Of a stretch of 64,000 nt of DNA, positions 46,650 to 57,614 are shown piece by piece (position 1 is the first letter of the stretch; each line of letters opens with the position of its first letter). The stretch covers positions 2,294,001-2,358,000 of the forward strand of contig JACGCN010000003.1 in NCBI GenBank assembly GCA_014905825.1, read 5' to 3'. The notes beneath the pieces were generated by a model that saw nothing but the letters and a program-made list of their open reading frames with translations, ran no database searches and had not been told where the DNA came from. Source of the DNA: Lyophyllum atratum (lineage: Eukaryota; Basidiomycota; Agaricomycetes; Agaricales; Lyophyllaceae). The translations under genes and the position numbers were made by a program.

Positions 46650-47164
46650 GTACTCATCACTGGTCTGAGACAGTCCAGTAGTTCGACGACCTGCCCTTCG
46701 TTCTCCAACCTCAATGTCAACGAAGCTGAAGCGGCTTGATCACGCGGCTCTTACGTTTACCTATTGACTCTGTCTTATTGTCTGTCCCGTGTCCGTGGTC
46801 GCGCTGGTTGCGTATGACGGCTTGTCTTGCTGATGCTGCTCATATGAAGTGGCCGTTTGACCTACGTATTTCATTGTTATGTATAAAGCGTTAGTGACTT
46901 GTAGAATACTTTTGCTTGGTCGGTTTTACGTCGTTGACCAGTGTCGTGTCTAGGGTATAGAAGGAAAGGATGAACGTTGAATATACCAGTTTTGTACATT
47001 TTTACATATTTCTGGAGCTCCAGGACCAGTATCTCCTGCTACAGTTACTACCAGGTCAGTCACTCTACACCCATAGCCCTCCATAGGACACGACTTCACT
47101 AGGTCCAGACATGTTGTCTATCTCGATGCTCATTTGGCTATAATTTAGCAGGAGATAAATACAA
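46650..47164. other. Intergenic between convergent genes
   Basis: 3' regions of the DUF6534 gene and of RPC25. No gene seen. Confidence 0.5.
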
Positions 47165-48123
47165 TCAGCCTTCGTCCATGGGATCCCCTTCCCCGCCTTC
47201 TTGCCCGGCACCGCTCCACCATGATATAGGGCCAAGTCCTTGTTCTACGATGGAGCACTGTTATCAAATCAGTATGAAAGATGGCGGATGATCTCGTTGT
47301 CCCAACTCACGATGACATTATAGGGTGGTCGTTTAACCTCTACCAGAACCTGCACACCGTCTTGCATCTTCGGGGGACCAGGTTCACCATCAAAGAAATC
47401 ATCCGCCTCGACTCGGACCCGCACGACTTCACCTTGGTCAATGTACATCCTGTCTGATAGAGGTGTGTCTAGCATTTCTGTTGTTGTTGTCAATTCCGAG
47501 TCCGGCAGCCAGAAATGGGCTCGTTCGTTCGGATCACTGTGGGCGAATGATTATAGTGGGATGCCAGTGCCAAAACAAAGCACGTACAAAGCCGTGGGTT
47601 GAGGGAGATAGGATACTGGGATATAGATATCGTCGAAGAATCCAATAGTCACTGGGTGAGTGAGAGATTGGGTAAGTGAGACATTGAGTCAGCTGTTAAG
47701 AGAGATGTATATGAGGAAGCAACGTACGTCGAATGCCGTCTTCATCTGAGGACTTGACTTTGGCGACGATAACTTCTGACGTGAAAGGTTTGAATACGAC
47801 CATCCGAAATATCACTGGACATGAAATTAAGCATACGAAGTGGAACTAATGAGCGAAAATCGGACCTTTGTACCACAAGAACCCATCACCGTAACGAACC
47901 TTCCCCTCGCCCGCTTCACTCAGATCAAAAACGCAGATACAGAGCCCGACATCGTGAAGAACTCGGTTTGCATACTTCTTATTCAGCTCAACGATGAGCG
48001 CTTGGTCTGCAGGTGCCCCGAAGTTGGAAGGATGGACAGGTACAGTGTCCTTGACGAATCTTAGTGGCTTCGTTGATTTTTATGTCGCATGAAATCTACC
48101 TTGAGGACTGAGAGCACGAACAT
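47165..48123 (-). CDS. RPC25: RNA polymerase III stalk subunit RPC25 (RPC8)
   Basis: Pairs with RPC17 in the RNA polymerase III stalk and is needed for initiation at tRNA and 5S genes. Exons read MFVLSVLK, DTVPVHPSNFGAPADQALIV, ELNKKYANRVLHDVGLCICV, GEGKVRYGDGFLWYK, VIFRMVVFKPFTSEVIVAKV, KSSDEDGIR, FDPNERAHFWLPDSE, MLDTPLSDRMYIDQGEVVRV and EADDFFDGEP, ending ISWWSGAGQEGGEGDPMDEG. This covers the N-terminal SHS2-like domain and the C-terminal S1/RPC8-specific domain; the WW-rich end is characteristic. The ATG before FVLSVLK is the family start. It is divergent from a mitochondrial carrier gene. Confidence 0.93.
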
Positions 48124-48473
48124 GGCGAAAATGGTTTTGAAAGGACCAGATATATGATACGGGACCTGCGCAGGCCTGTAAGTCCAGATTATGAGAACAT
48201 GGAGTCCCGAGTCGGTGAGCGTTGCAACCAAACGGTTTTGTTGATGTCCCAAGTTTTCACAATCTTATCTTATCTTCCAACTTAAATGAGCACGTGACTG
48301 TAAAAATTCAGTGCTGGAATTTCTTGGCTGCTTTCCACCGTCGCAGTCGTTACCGCCCTCACCGCCCTCACCGCCCTTCCTCCTCTTTCACCACCACCAT
48401 TACCCCGTAATACCGCGAGCCCATCAAAGGCTCCCCTCCACTCTTATCTCGTCAAACCTGTATAGGAGAACTT
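48124..48473. promoter_or_regulatory. Bidirectional promoter of RPC25 and RIM2
   Basis: The two start codons are 350 bases apart on opposite strands. The spacer holds a run of inverted GATA sites (ATCTTATCTTATCTTCC, 48262-48278) and a CACGTGAC E-box (48291-48298) of the kind bound by Cbf1-type factors. Function is inferred from the motifs. Confidence 0.4.
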
Positions 48474-49625
48474 ATGTCTGATAGTGCTGCACCCAAAACG
48501 ACATTACTTCCGGCCAAATCATGGCAGCATTTTGTAGCAGGAGGGTATGTCAACGATTTGTGTATCATTATGCAGTTTGGTGATTTACATGACTTCCACT
48601 AGACTGGGAGGCATGTGCGGCGCGATTGTGACAAGTCCATTCGACGTGGTGAAGACGCGACTCCAATCCAGTCTTTTTCAACAGAAGAGCACGTCGATGG
48701 GTCTGGCGGGCCCCGGAGGAAGTGTCGTTGTCGGTGTGCCGCGGGGTGGTCTCTTATACAACTTTGTCGAGACTGGACACATCCTACGGTATGTTTCAAC
48801 ACGACTCACACGAGCACAGTATTTTAAGTTTTCGAATCAGGGATATCTACCGGGAAGAGTCTCCACGAGCCCTATTCAAAGGTCTTGGACCAACGCTTGT
48901 AGGCGTCATCCCGGCTCGTTCGATCAACTTTTACACCTATGGGAACGGAAAACAAATTATTGCCAACCGATTCAACGACGGCGTGGAAAACACGTATGTG
49001 CATCTCGCGGCCGCTACCATTGCGGGTATCGTAACGGGGACGGCTACAAATCCAATATGGGTCGTGAAGACGCGACTGCAACTATCTGCATCGAACCACG
49101 GGGACGCATCCGGTCGACGGGTTGTTGGCAGCAGCTGGCAAACTATCAAGGATATCATGAAGCACGAGGGTATCCGAGGGTTTTACAAGGGGCTCAGCGC
49201 TAGCTATCTGGGTGTAACAGAAGGAACGATACAATGGGTGCTATATGAACGGCTGAAGAGGATCACTGCCGCGACAGAGGGTCAGGGAGGTGTTCAGGAG
49301 TGGGTTGGGATGCTTGGGAGTGCTGGTACAGCGAAGTGTGTCGCGAGTTTAATCACCTATCCTCATGAGGTACGCCATGATAATTCCTTTTCTGCGGGCG
49401 TTTCCTCACTAGTGATGATATTAGGTTCTACGGACACGACTGCGGCAGCCTAGTGTGAACGGTGTCATGAAATACACCGGCTTAGTTCAAACGCTCCGAC
49501 TTGTCATCGCAGAAGAAGGAGCGAGGTCCCTATACGGCGGTCTAAGTGCCCATCTAATGCGCGTCGTACCTAATGCTGCGGTCATGTACTCGATATACGA
49601 GGGCATCCTTCGATGGGGAGCATAG
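48474..49625 (+). CDS. RIM2: Mitochondrial carrier, RIM2-type pyrimidine nucleotide carrier
   Basis: Inner-membrane carrier of the SLC25 family with three repeats. Start: MSDSAAPKTTLLPAKSWQHF, VAGGLGGMCGAIVTSPFDVV, KTRLQSSLF. The three signature loops are SPFDVVKTRLQ, NPIWVVKTRLQ and YPHEVLRTRLRQ; the NPIWVVKTR variant is typical of the RIM2/FLX1/NAD carrier branch, and the long loop after the first helix (GPGGSVVVGVPRGGLLYNFV) fits RIM2. It ends NAAVMYSIYEGILRWGA. Expected role: pyrimidine nucleotide (and linked iron) transport into mitochondria. Four exons, all motifs intact; substrate is by family placement. Confidence 0.88.
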
Positions 49626-50761
49626 CCTGCCGTACGACCTTTTTGAGCGCTGGACCTTTCTTCGCGATGCTACCTGTGCAACTGCAGACAGTTGAAGTTC
49701 ACGAGATATACCCTGTGCCCACCATCCGGACGATTACCCACCACCCCTCATTTTGCTATATTGCAACGAGTTCTAAAAAAGTAATCACCACTATTCTACT
49801 ACTGTACACACTTACCTGGTTTACCCATGGTCGATTAGTCATCGCTGCTGTCACCACTCATCGTCGCTCGCATATGTATTTTATTATTTGCCTTCTTATT
49901 ACACCTACACATACTTATTGCTTGTCTTATATTATACATGGATCGCATTTTCGAAATTCTACCACGAGCCGGGCCAATATCGAGGAACTGAGAAGGATTA
50001 CACGACCGGTTCTATCAGTATGCAAACACTGTAAATTTAATGCTACTGAGTACGCGATAGGGCTACACACCGACCAACGCTCAAGCATATCATCAAGATA
50101 TGATGTTTGTTAGTTAGAGTTACGCACTGTCAGAGAAAGGTATAGAGATTTGGGACATGGTTATGTATGTACTTGACCAAATTCGGACTCTGATGTTCAC
50201 AGGCGCAGTTCGGCGCAGTCATCATCATTTTTGATGTCAATTGCAAGTCAGAAAGTACTTGGTGATGCTCTCCGCTCAGTCCTCCCACATACATACTGTG
50301 TAAGGCTATGTACTTGCAACTTCAAGGAACCAGAAGCCCGGGTTCTCATATCCGACGCACCATTTCCATCCTTGGTCGATCATCCTTTCCTGATAGCCTT
50401 TTCCCCGAATGTGTTCGACTCCTTGGCGCTCGCCATCCTGTCCTCCGAATCGAGTCCGCAACCCATTGAAAGTGATCATACGTATCGAAACGGCCGAGAA
50501 GACCATAAATTTGCGGGGACACAGCAAGTTTGCAAGGATCAAACTTGGTCGGTGGCACTTACGTCGTGTACGGGCGGGGATAATGAGAGCAACTCACTCT
50601 GGGAGTGCTAGGCAGGCACGGCACGCAGGGACAACACGAGGTGAAACCTTGCTTCGAAACTGCGGTTACCAGAACGTTGCCTGGACTGCCTGTTCACTAT
50701 CTCTACCGGCCAGTTTCTTTGAACACCAACTGCTGAACTGAAATCAGGGAGCATTCGCTCG
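49626..50761. other. Gene-free stretch of about 1.1 kb
   Basis: An open frame at the left edge has no family resemblance and no conserved composition. No other gene seen before the GH76-like gene. Confidence 0.45.
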
Positions 50762-53160
50762 ATGCATTATCGGTGCCTCCTCGCGAAGATGTCCGCTATC
50801 ATTGTACCGGCGCTGGCCGTTGAATTTCCTTTTTTCACTTCACCTTCATCCTGGAGAGTGCGTTTCCTGCTTCAATTTCTCTGAAAATTGTGTCCTGACT
50901 TGGATCATAGAAACCCGATGTTACGTCATCTCTTGACGAACGTATATCCACTACGGACGATGCTATCCAACGAGTTATAAAGACCCTCGAGAAAGTGGAA
51001 TTTGGTCTGTAACATGACCGGCACAATGACTACAGCATGCGTCACAGTGCTGAATCGCTGCTAGCTACCCCTAGTTTCTATGCATTAGCATCCGATTTCG
51101 ATGCTCTCACAAACCAAACGCGCTACAAGACGGTGGTAGACCAATACTTCTCATCCGTTGCTTCCGATTATAAGGATACCATGTAAGTGGGATACGTTCT
51201 CCGAAGGTATGAATGAGATACTGATTTCCACCAGCAACGTCAGTATCAGATTTACCTTTCCTGTGTGCTCTTAAGAACTCTTGTTCCAACAGACAAACAC
51301 CGCACTGTGCGTTAACATATTCTTCAAGCTCCCGGTCCTATCTGACTGCTTCTTAAAGCGGCTACGGAATTGCTGCCATTCGTGCTTTTGCGGTATACAG
51401 AAACCATGAGATGCTCGACCTAGCTATCAATATATGGTCGCATGGCAGAACATACACTATCTCAGACGCAGATGTAAATGCAGGCAAGATTACCAGTAAA
51501 GCATTCGCTTTAGCGGGAAGTTGTGAAGGTGGTAAGTCTGCGTTTTTTTGGGATACTTAACCTGGGAGGCGCCAATTCACGTACCCTAAATCCAGCTACA
51601 ATGGCCGGTGGGACATTCTGGGTGCGTTCGCAACTTTTCTGCTCATAAACCGCTAGTCATATGGTTCTCTCTGACAGATTACCAACGAAAATGATAGCAC
51701 TATTTTTGGCGACTCCACTGGGTATGATTCATCGTTTCGGGGTGTGCGAATCGTAACTCTAACGCTAATTGCTTGCCATGGCAGTCAATTCTTTGCGTGA
51801 GTCACCCCAGCACTCCTCTCCTAAATTCTAGACTTATGTCTTCTAGACTCTCATCTTACCTCGCCAATATCACGTCTAACTTGACCTATTTGGATGCGGC
51901 AAAGGAATCCGGGACTTTCATGCTCGCTAACCTTAATATCACTAATGAGGGGAATGGCAAAGCTGCAATGTCCGCAAAGGTTGGCGATTCATGCAACGAC
52001 AGTTTTGGCCCAGGAACGTTTCGAATCGATGGTCCCGCGGGTTTCATAGAAGGTTTAGCGATGCTCCCTCCGGAAGCCGTTCTAGGGGCTCAGACGGTCG
52101 AAGACTTGTAAGTATTCGGACTGTGCCCTTGAGGACCGCTAAAACTCAACGCTAACATTCCAGGCGGGTTGAGACAGTGAATATCACGCTGACGACTAAT
52201 GGCCTGTGCAATGACCCCTCCGGGATCATAAGTATGTTTTCCATCCTTCGCATCTCCTCCATTATGACTAACATCGGTTAGATGTCGGGAATGGAATAGG
52301 GAGCCAGGGGTTAGTTAGTGCTCTAGCGATGTTGTACAAACGCGAGACCTCCTCAACAGCCCTCCGAACGTACATTCAAAAGTACCTGAGTGTGCAGGTG
52401 CGTCCCTTGTCTAATCGTTCGTCATTCTCGTTGCTGATTCGTCAGTCTGAAGTATAACGCAGTCATGGATCTGTCCACTACAAAAGGAAGCGGCATATAT
52501 GCAGGCTCTTGGTCGGGCCCACCGGCGACCAAGTTTTCCGCCGATAACCAAACTGCTGCGCTTGCCGTCCTGGTTGCTGGGATCTCGCTCTCTTCACCAC
52601 CTGCGAACTCCACTGATGGTCCGAATCATGACGGCGGTGGGTCTGGTACCGTTGGTCGCAAGCACAAGTTCAATCTGGCTGGAGCTATCGCTGGGGGTGT
52701 AGTGGGCGGTATTCTACTCAATATGGCCATAGTTCTGGTAATACTGTGGTGTCTCCGCCGGCGCCGCCGGCGCCGTTTACTTGAGCAGCAACAACGGCAC
52801 CAGGAAGAAATGCAGCGCGCTACCTCTTTTGAACCATTCACGGTTACGGAACCATCCACGCCGTTACTACCGCCGGGTACCTCCGCTGGCCATCGAGACA
52901 AGAACCGGAGGTCTGGCTGGCCACGGAAATGGGGGAATCGAAGACCATCATTACTCCCTGCGAGTCCTCTTAGCGTGCCAAACACTGCGGGATTATCGTC
53001 GTACCCCGCAGAGGGCGGGGATAACATATCAACGGAACACCTTCTTCAACTCGTACAGGAACGGATACGAGGGGAGCGGAGCCCTCCAGAGTACGATCAC
53101 GATAATGGCAACGATATCTCGCGCAAAAGGCGGAAAACCCGTCTTGTTCTCTCTCAATAA
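50762..53160 (+). CDS. GH76-like single-pass membrane protein (copy 1)
   Basis: Starts with a leader (MHYRCLLAKMSAIIVPALAV) and PSSWRKPDVTSSLDERISTT. The ectodomain resembles fungal GH76 (alpha/alpha)6 proteins: ASDFDALTNQTRYKTVVDQY, YGIAAIRAFAVYRNHEMLDL, ATMAGGTFWITNENDS, FFALSSYLANITSNLTYLDA, DLSTTKGSGIYAGSWSGP. A membrane span (LAGAIAGGVVGGILLNMAIV, LVILWCL) with an Arg cluster follows, then a Pro/Arg-rich cytosolic tail ending RKTRLVLSQ. The paired acidic residues expected in active GH76 enzymes are not evident, so it may bind wall glycan without cutting it. Joining the N-terminal half needs a 4-base exon (51235-51238) and a 14-base exon (51293-51306). Tandem with a paralogue at 54425. 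Confidence 0.75.
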
Positions 53161-54424
53161 CGGATTATTGCTGGCTAGTAAATTATTATAGTACCAGATT
53201 CATGTTCGGACTGCTCAGGTAGATCAAGCATGCCAGACTGCTACGAGGTTTCCTGCTGTCAGACCAATATACTTACAATCCCGCTCTCACCTCGATGGAC
53301 ATTATTCTGATATGCGATCAATCGATGCTAGGAAGCGCTACCTCACGAGCGTTGATCAACGACAGGAATCGGCTTTGAGACGAAGGGAGGAGAGGATGCA
53401 AGGACGCTGGCGAGAACCCAAAGAGTCCATTTCATGGATGGGTAGATCGCGAAAAACAAGAGCATACGAGGAGCCTCAGGACAGGAAGTAGTACGCGTGA
53501 AAAATATGCCAGCGGGCTAGACGCATCCAAGAACACGTCCATTAGGTGCGATGTCCGGCCAAGCCCAAGCCAACTTGCCGGTACATTCATGCAGACTCGA
53601 CCCTACGGTCCTACATAGGACCCCATCCTACGACAGCTTCCAAGCTGTGCAGACCTATCGGCGACTGCGTAAAGAGCTCCGCGTGGCGTGCCCGTGTGAG
53701 TGGTGGCGTGTTTAAGCTTTCTGGGGCTTACCTCAAAAGTCTTGGTGGTTAGAGCGAAATTCAAATACCCAAGGTGATTTTAAGCAATACTTAATACACT
53801 CTATTGCGTAGGTGGATCAGCTATTAGGATCTTTCTGAGACGGGGGGGACGATGCTTGTTCAGAAAGTGTTAAAACCATGGCGAATGGAGGTCAGTCTGG
53901 TCAGTGCAAAGGTTCGGACTCGGAGATCGCCGTCGTTCCGTTGTCTTGTTGCTATTTGGCTGTGGCACACAGTACACTCAGCGACACGGCTAGCTTGGGC
54001 CGCTTGGCAAACCTCCCAGTCCTGCTTTGGTCCTGTTCAAATTGTAGTCGACACTTCTAACTTTCGAAACTGAAGCGATGTTACCTTGGGTTGCTCTCTG
54101 GCTTCTCGCATGAAACTGTGATTGACACCCGCCTGATTAACTTCAGGGATGAAAACAATTCATTCTCGTGAGTCATAGGGATATGACAATTCAGATTGGG
54201 CGCTTGTCAGTGAGTTGGCCGTCCAGCCCGAGTCACGACCTCCTTGATTTCTGATCACTTTGCTATGTGCAGGGACGCCGCGAAGATTCGATCAGCATCA
54301 TAAACGAGTATGTATAGTATCTCCGGATGAAACTCGAGCGGCTTACGCAAAGCGTCTCTCAGTGGTCGTCCGTTGTCCTTCCACTGTCAACTAGTGCTCA
54401 ACTCAAGGAGAGAACGTTCGCTCC
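53161..54424. other. Spacer between the GH76-like genes
   Basis: No coding exons recognised. The last bases before each gene share TTCGCTC next to the ATG, consistent with a duplicated promoter edge. Confidence 0.45.
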
Positions 54425-56748
54425 ATGCGTCGCTGGCACTTCCCCGCCTTAATCACCACCCTCATCGTACCGACGCTGGCCGCTGAAATCTTCACGCCCC
54501 CTTCTTCCTGGAGAGTACGTAGAGTACTGTTGGACAGCATCTAACTCTAAGATAGATTCTGACAAGGAAACAGAAACCGAACATCACATCATCTCGCGAC
54601 GATCGTGTATCCGCTGCGAACAACGCTATCCAGCAGGCTCTGAAGTCGCTTCCGACCGGGACATTTGGTACGCAAAGCCTGGACTCCGTTGTACGTCCTG
54701 TAAAGCTGAAGTCTTTTTAGCGAGCTCGGACTTTTATGGGGTGGTGGCAGACTTCGATGCTCTAAGGAATCAAACGCAGTACAAGGCTATCGTAAATGAA
54801 TATTTCTCATCCCTCATGCCTTTCGACGCCAAATCATTTTAGTAAGTGTTATTTAGGTTTTGATGTAGACTCCGTACTTACCCCCACTGCTCTGCAGCGT
54901 GCGTCTCAAATTCCCTTTCTACTTCTGAGATCAACATATCATGTTCTTTCACTAATAGACGACTGCCATGTACGTTCCATTTCACGTGTGTTATGATTAC
55001 AAGCTGACGTTGTATCTGACAGGGTTTCCGGAACCACCGCCATGCGCGCCTATAAAGTATACGGAAACCAGAATATGCTTGATCTAGCTGTGGATGCATG
55101 GGCATACGGAAGAGCACACACCATTTCGGAAGCGGACGTGGCGGCCGGGAGGATACCCGGTAAAGCTTTCGATTTGACGACGACTTGTGAAGGTGGTAAG
55201 TCCTCCCGGTCTCCATCAAGCTCCCAAATACCGGTTTACGAACTTCGACATAGTTACGATGGCTGGTGGGACCTTTTGGGTGCGTTTACCATCTCTGGTG
55301 AAAGCTCAAGACTCTTATGGTTTCTTTTGAAAGCAAATCAGCGAAAATGAGACCACTATCGCTGGCTTCTCCACTGGGTATGTCTTCAGAGTTCTGAATT
55401 CTCGTCGGCATTCTAACATGTACTTGTGATACGCAGGCTATTCTTCATGTGAGCCCCATCGGCTTCCTTTATCGCCTCTCAGGCTGACAATGCTTACCCA
55501 TGTCCCCTAGGCTCTCTTCATACCTCGCCGAAGTCACATTCAATCAGATGTATCTAAACGCCGCAAGGGAGTCCGGTGCTTTCATGGTTGCCACTCTCAA
55601 TGTTACAAAGGAAGGCAACGGAAAGGGCGCGATGTCAGCCAAAGCGGGTGATCCATGTACACGAGATAGCTTCGGAGCAGGACCATTTCGACTGGATGGT
55701 GCGAGAATGTTCATTGAAGGCTTGGCCGTCCTCCCCCCCGATACGCTCATAGGAACGGAGACGGTAGAGACGTTGTGAGCGTTCATGGACTGCGGTGGGA
55801 GATAACTTGAACTCACATAAGTTGCATTTCAGGCGGCGCACTATGGTGAATACCACTCTCCTCACCAATGCTCTGTGTAACGCGCCTAACGGTATCATCA
55901 GTACGTTTCCGTTCTCTTTTCTCTTTCTCTTTCGCGTCTCACCGTTGTATCAGATAAGGGCGATGGAGAGGGAGATCTGGGACTAGTCAACGCTCTTGCC
56001 GTGTTGCACGAGCGCTTGAATACAACGCAATCACCCCTCCGGACGTATATACAGCAGTTCCTAGGTGTACAGGCGCGTGTCCCACTTTGACTATCCCCCG
56101 CGCACGAGCTGATGGTTCACACAGTACAACGCCGTCGTGGATCTGTCCACTATAAACGGAAGCAACATATACGGAGGCGCGTGGTCGGGCCCACCATCCC
56201 CGACTTTCTCCATCGACAATCAGACACGCGCGCTCGCAGCCTTGAACGGCGGGATTCTCCTTCCCATAACTTTATCCTCCAGCACTCCCAACTTAAGCCC
56301 AGACGATGGTGGGGACAAGTCCAGTCCGGTGGGAGCCATCGCTGGCGGCGTTGTGGGTGGTTTAGTACTGATATGCGCCATTGTCATGCTGCTGCTCTTA
56401 CTTCGCCGACGACAACGACAACGCCAACGGGAACATCAAGAAGCTGCTGACAATATCGCTGTTTACGAACCATTTATGGCTACGGCGCCGCCGTCGACCT
56501 TTGCTGTGACGACAGCTCCCCGGGATAACGAGAAACGAAGGCAGCCGGCCCAGGCACAGGCATGGGGACATCAAGCGTCAAGCTCCACCAGCGCCCCAAG
56601 TAATTCAGAATCATCTCGGACTCGTCCCCAGGAAAGCAGGGATGACATACCAACGGAAGAGCTTCTTGAAATGTTACAGCATCGGATTGGGGTAGAGCTT
56701 CAGGGGGCCCAGGCGCCTCCTGCCTATGATTCTCAGCCTGAGAGGTGA
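54425..56748 (+). CDS. GH76-like single-pass membrane protein (copy 2)
   Basis: Same plan as the preceding gene. Leader MRRWHFPALITTLIVPTLAA, PSSWRKPNITSSRDDRVSAA, SSDFYGVVADFDALRNQTQY, VSGTTAMRAYKVYGNQNMLD, TMAGGTFWQISENETTIAGF, LSSYLAEVTFNQMYLNAARE, DLSTINGSNIYGGAWSGP; then the span [35 protein letters not shown] and a cytosolic tail ending PPAYDSQPER. PPAYD is a PPxY-like motif that could recruit a WW-domain (Rsp5-type) ubiquitin ligase; copy 1 has SPPEYDHD at the matching place. The join after DAKSF leaves TA and seems to need a one-base exon (C at 54898) followed by an 11-base exon (54959-54969); otherwise a stop codon arises, so the gene may be damaged or spliced oddly. Confidence 0.7.
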
Positions 56749-57614
56749 CATACGATATGTGTATTTAAGGATGTGTTCTCTTTCGATGTATTCTTTCAAG
56801 GTAATCATGTATGGCTGCGCGGACTACGCATTCTAAGGACTTAGTTATTTGTTTGTACCTTTCAGCATCGGAGAACTTTCGGGACCGCGGCCAGGAATTG
56901 GACCATGCCGGTAATATACTACTACTACTACTACTACCACTATACCTGGCAAGCGATGATGTTTGTGCACGAAATACATCAACAGGTAAAAGGGCTCACG
57001 ACAGGTCCGCAGAAATGGACCCGGCCCAGCCAGTGCCACGTAAAAACTTGAGAAACTACGACCCACGGGAAGGACAGTGTAATCCTAGGATACCACATTG
57101 AGCTGTTCCTACATACGACGTCACCATTTCCGATTCGACTACGACCCGTTCCCCCATCGTCGATATGGGTTCCCGATGCCGTCCCGACACTCTTGGATTT
57201 AGGTTTCGACTGGGTAGCCCTTTTCTTATACAAGGGCGCGCGCCAGAACATCATATATCATTACCTATCTTTCTTTCCCCCTTCTCTCTCACTCTCTCTC
57301 TCTCTCTCTTATATCTCGAGACCACTCGTATTCGCTCAATAAACAGAGTCTTCGCTTGTTTATTTGGTTCGAGTCATTTCAGTGTATCTACGTCCCCATA
57401 TAGGGGACACAATTCCAGACAGGTGCCTCAAACAGATGCCTGAACTTCAAAAACAGACATGCAGACACGCCTCTTCAATATTTCAATCCCAAAGCTGGGA
57501 CAGGAGACGAAAAGATGGTACAGGAACAACTACAGATCCCTCGCAAACTAATTAGCACATATCCCACAAGAAAGCGAAAAACAATAAAGATAGATAAACC
57601 CCCCCCCTCCACTC
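56749..57614. other. Intergenic with microsatellites
   Basis: No gene found. A short CTA run is near 56921-56940 and a CT run at 57284-57309. Confidence 0.5.
57284..57309 (+). repeat. CT microsatellite
   Basis: TC dinucleotides with one interruption over about 26 bases in non-coding DNA. Confidence 0.7.

Noticed and set aside
49613..50113. 166-codon open frame after the mitochondrial carrier
   Set aside because: It overlaps the carrier's stop, has mixed composition without a domain, and no splice or start context supports it.
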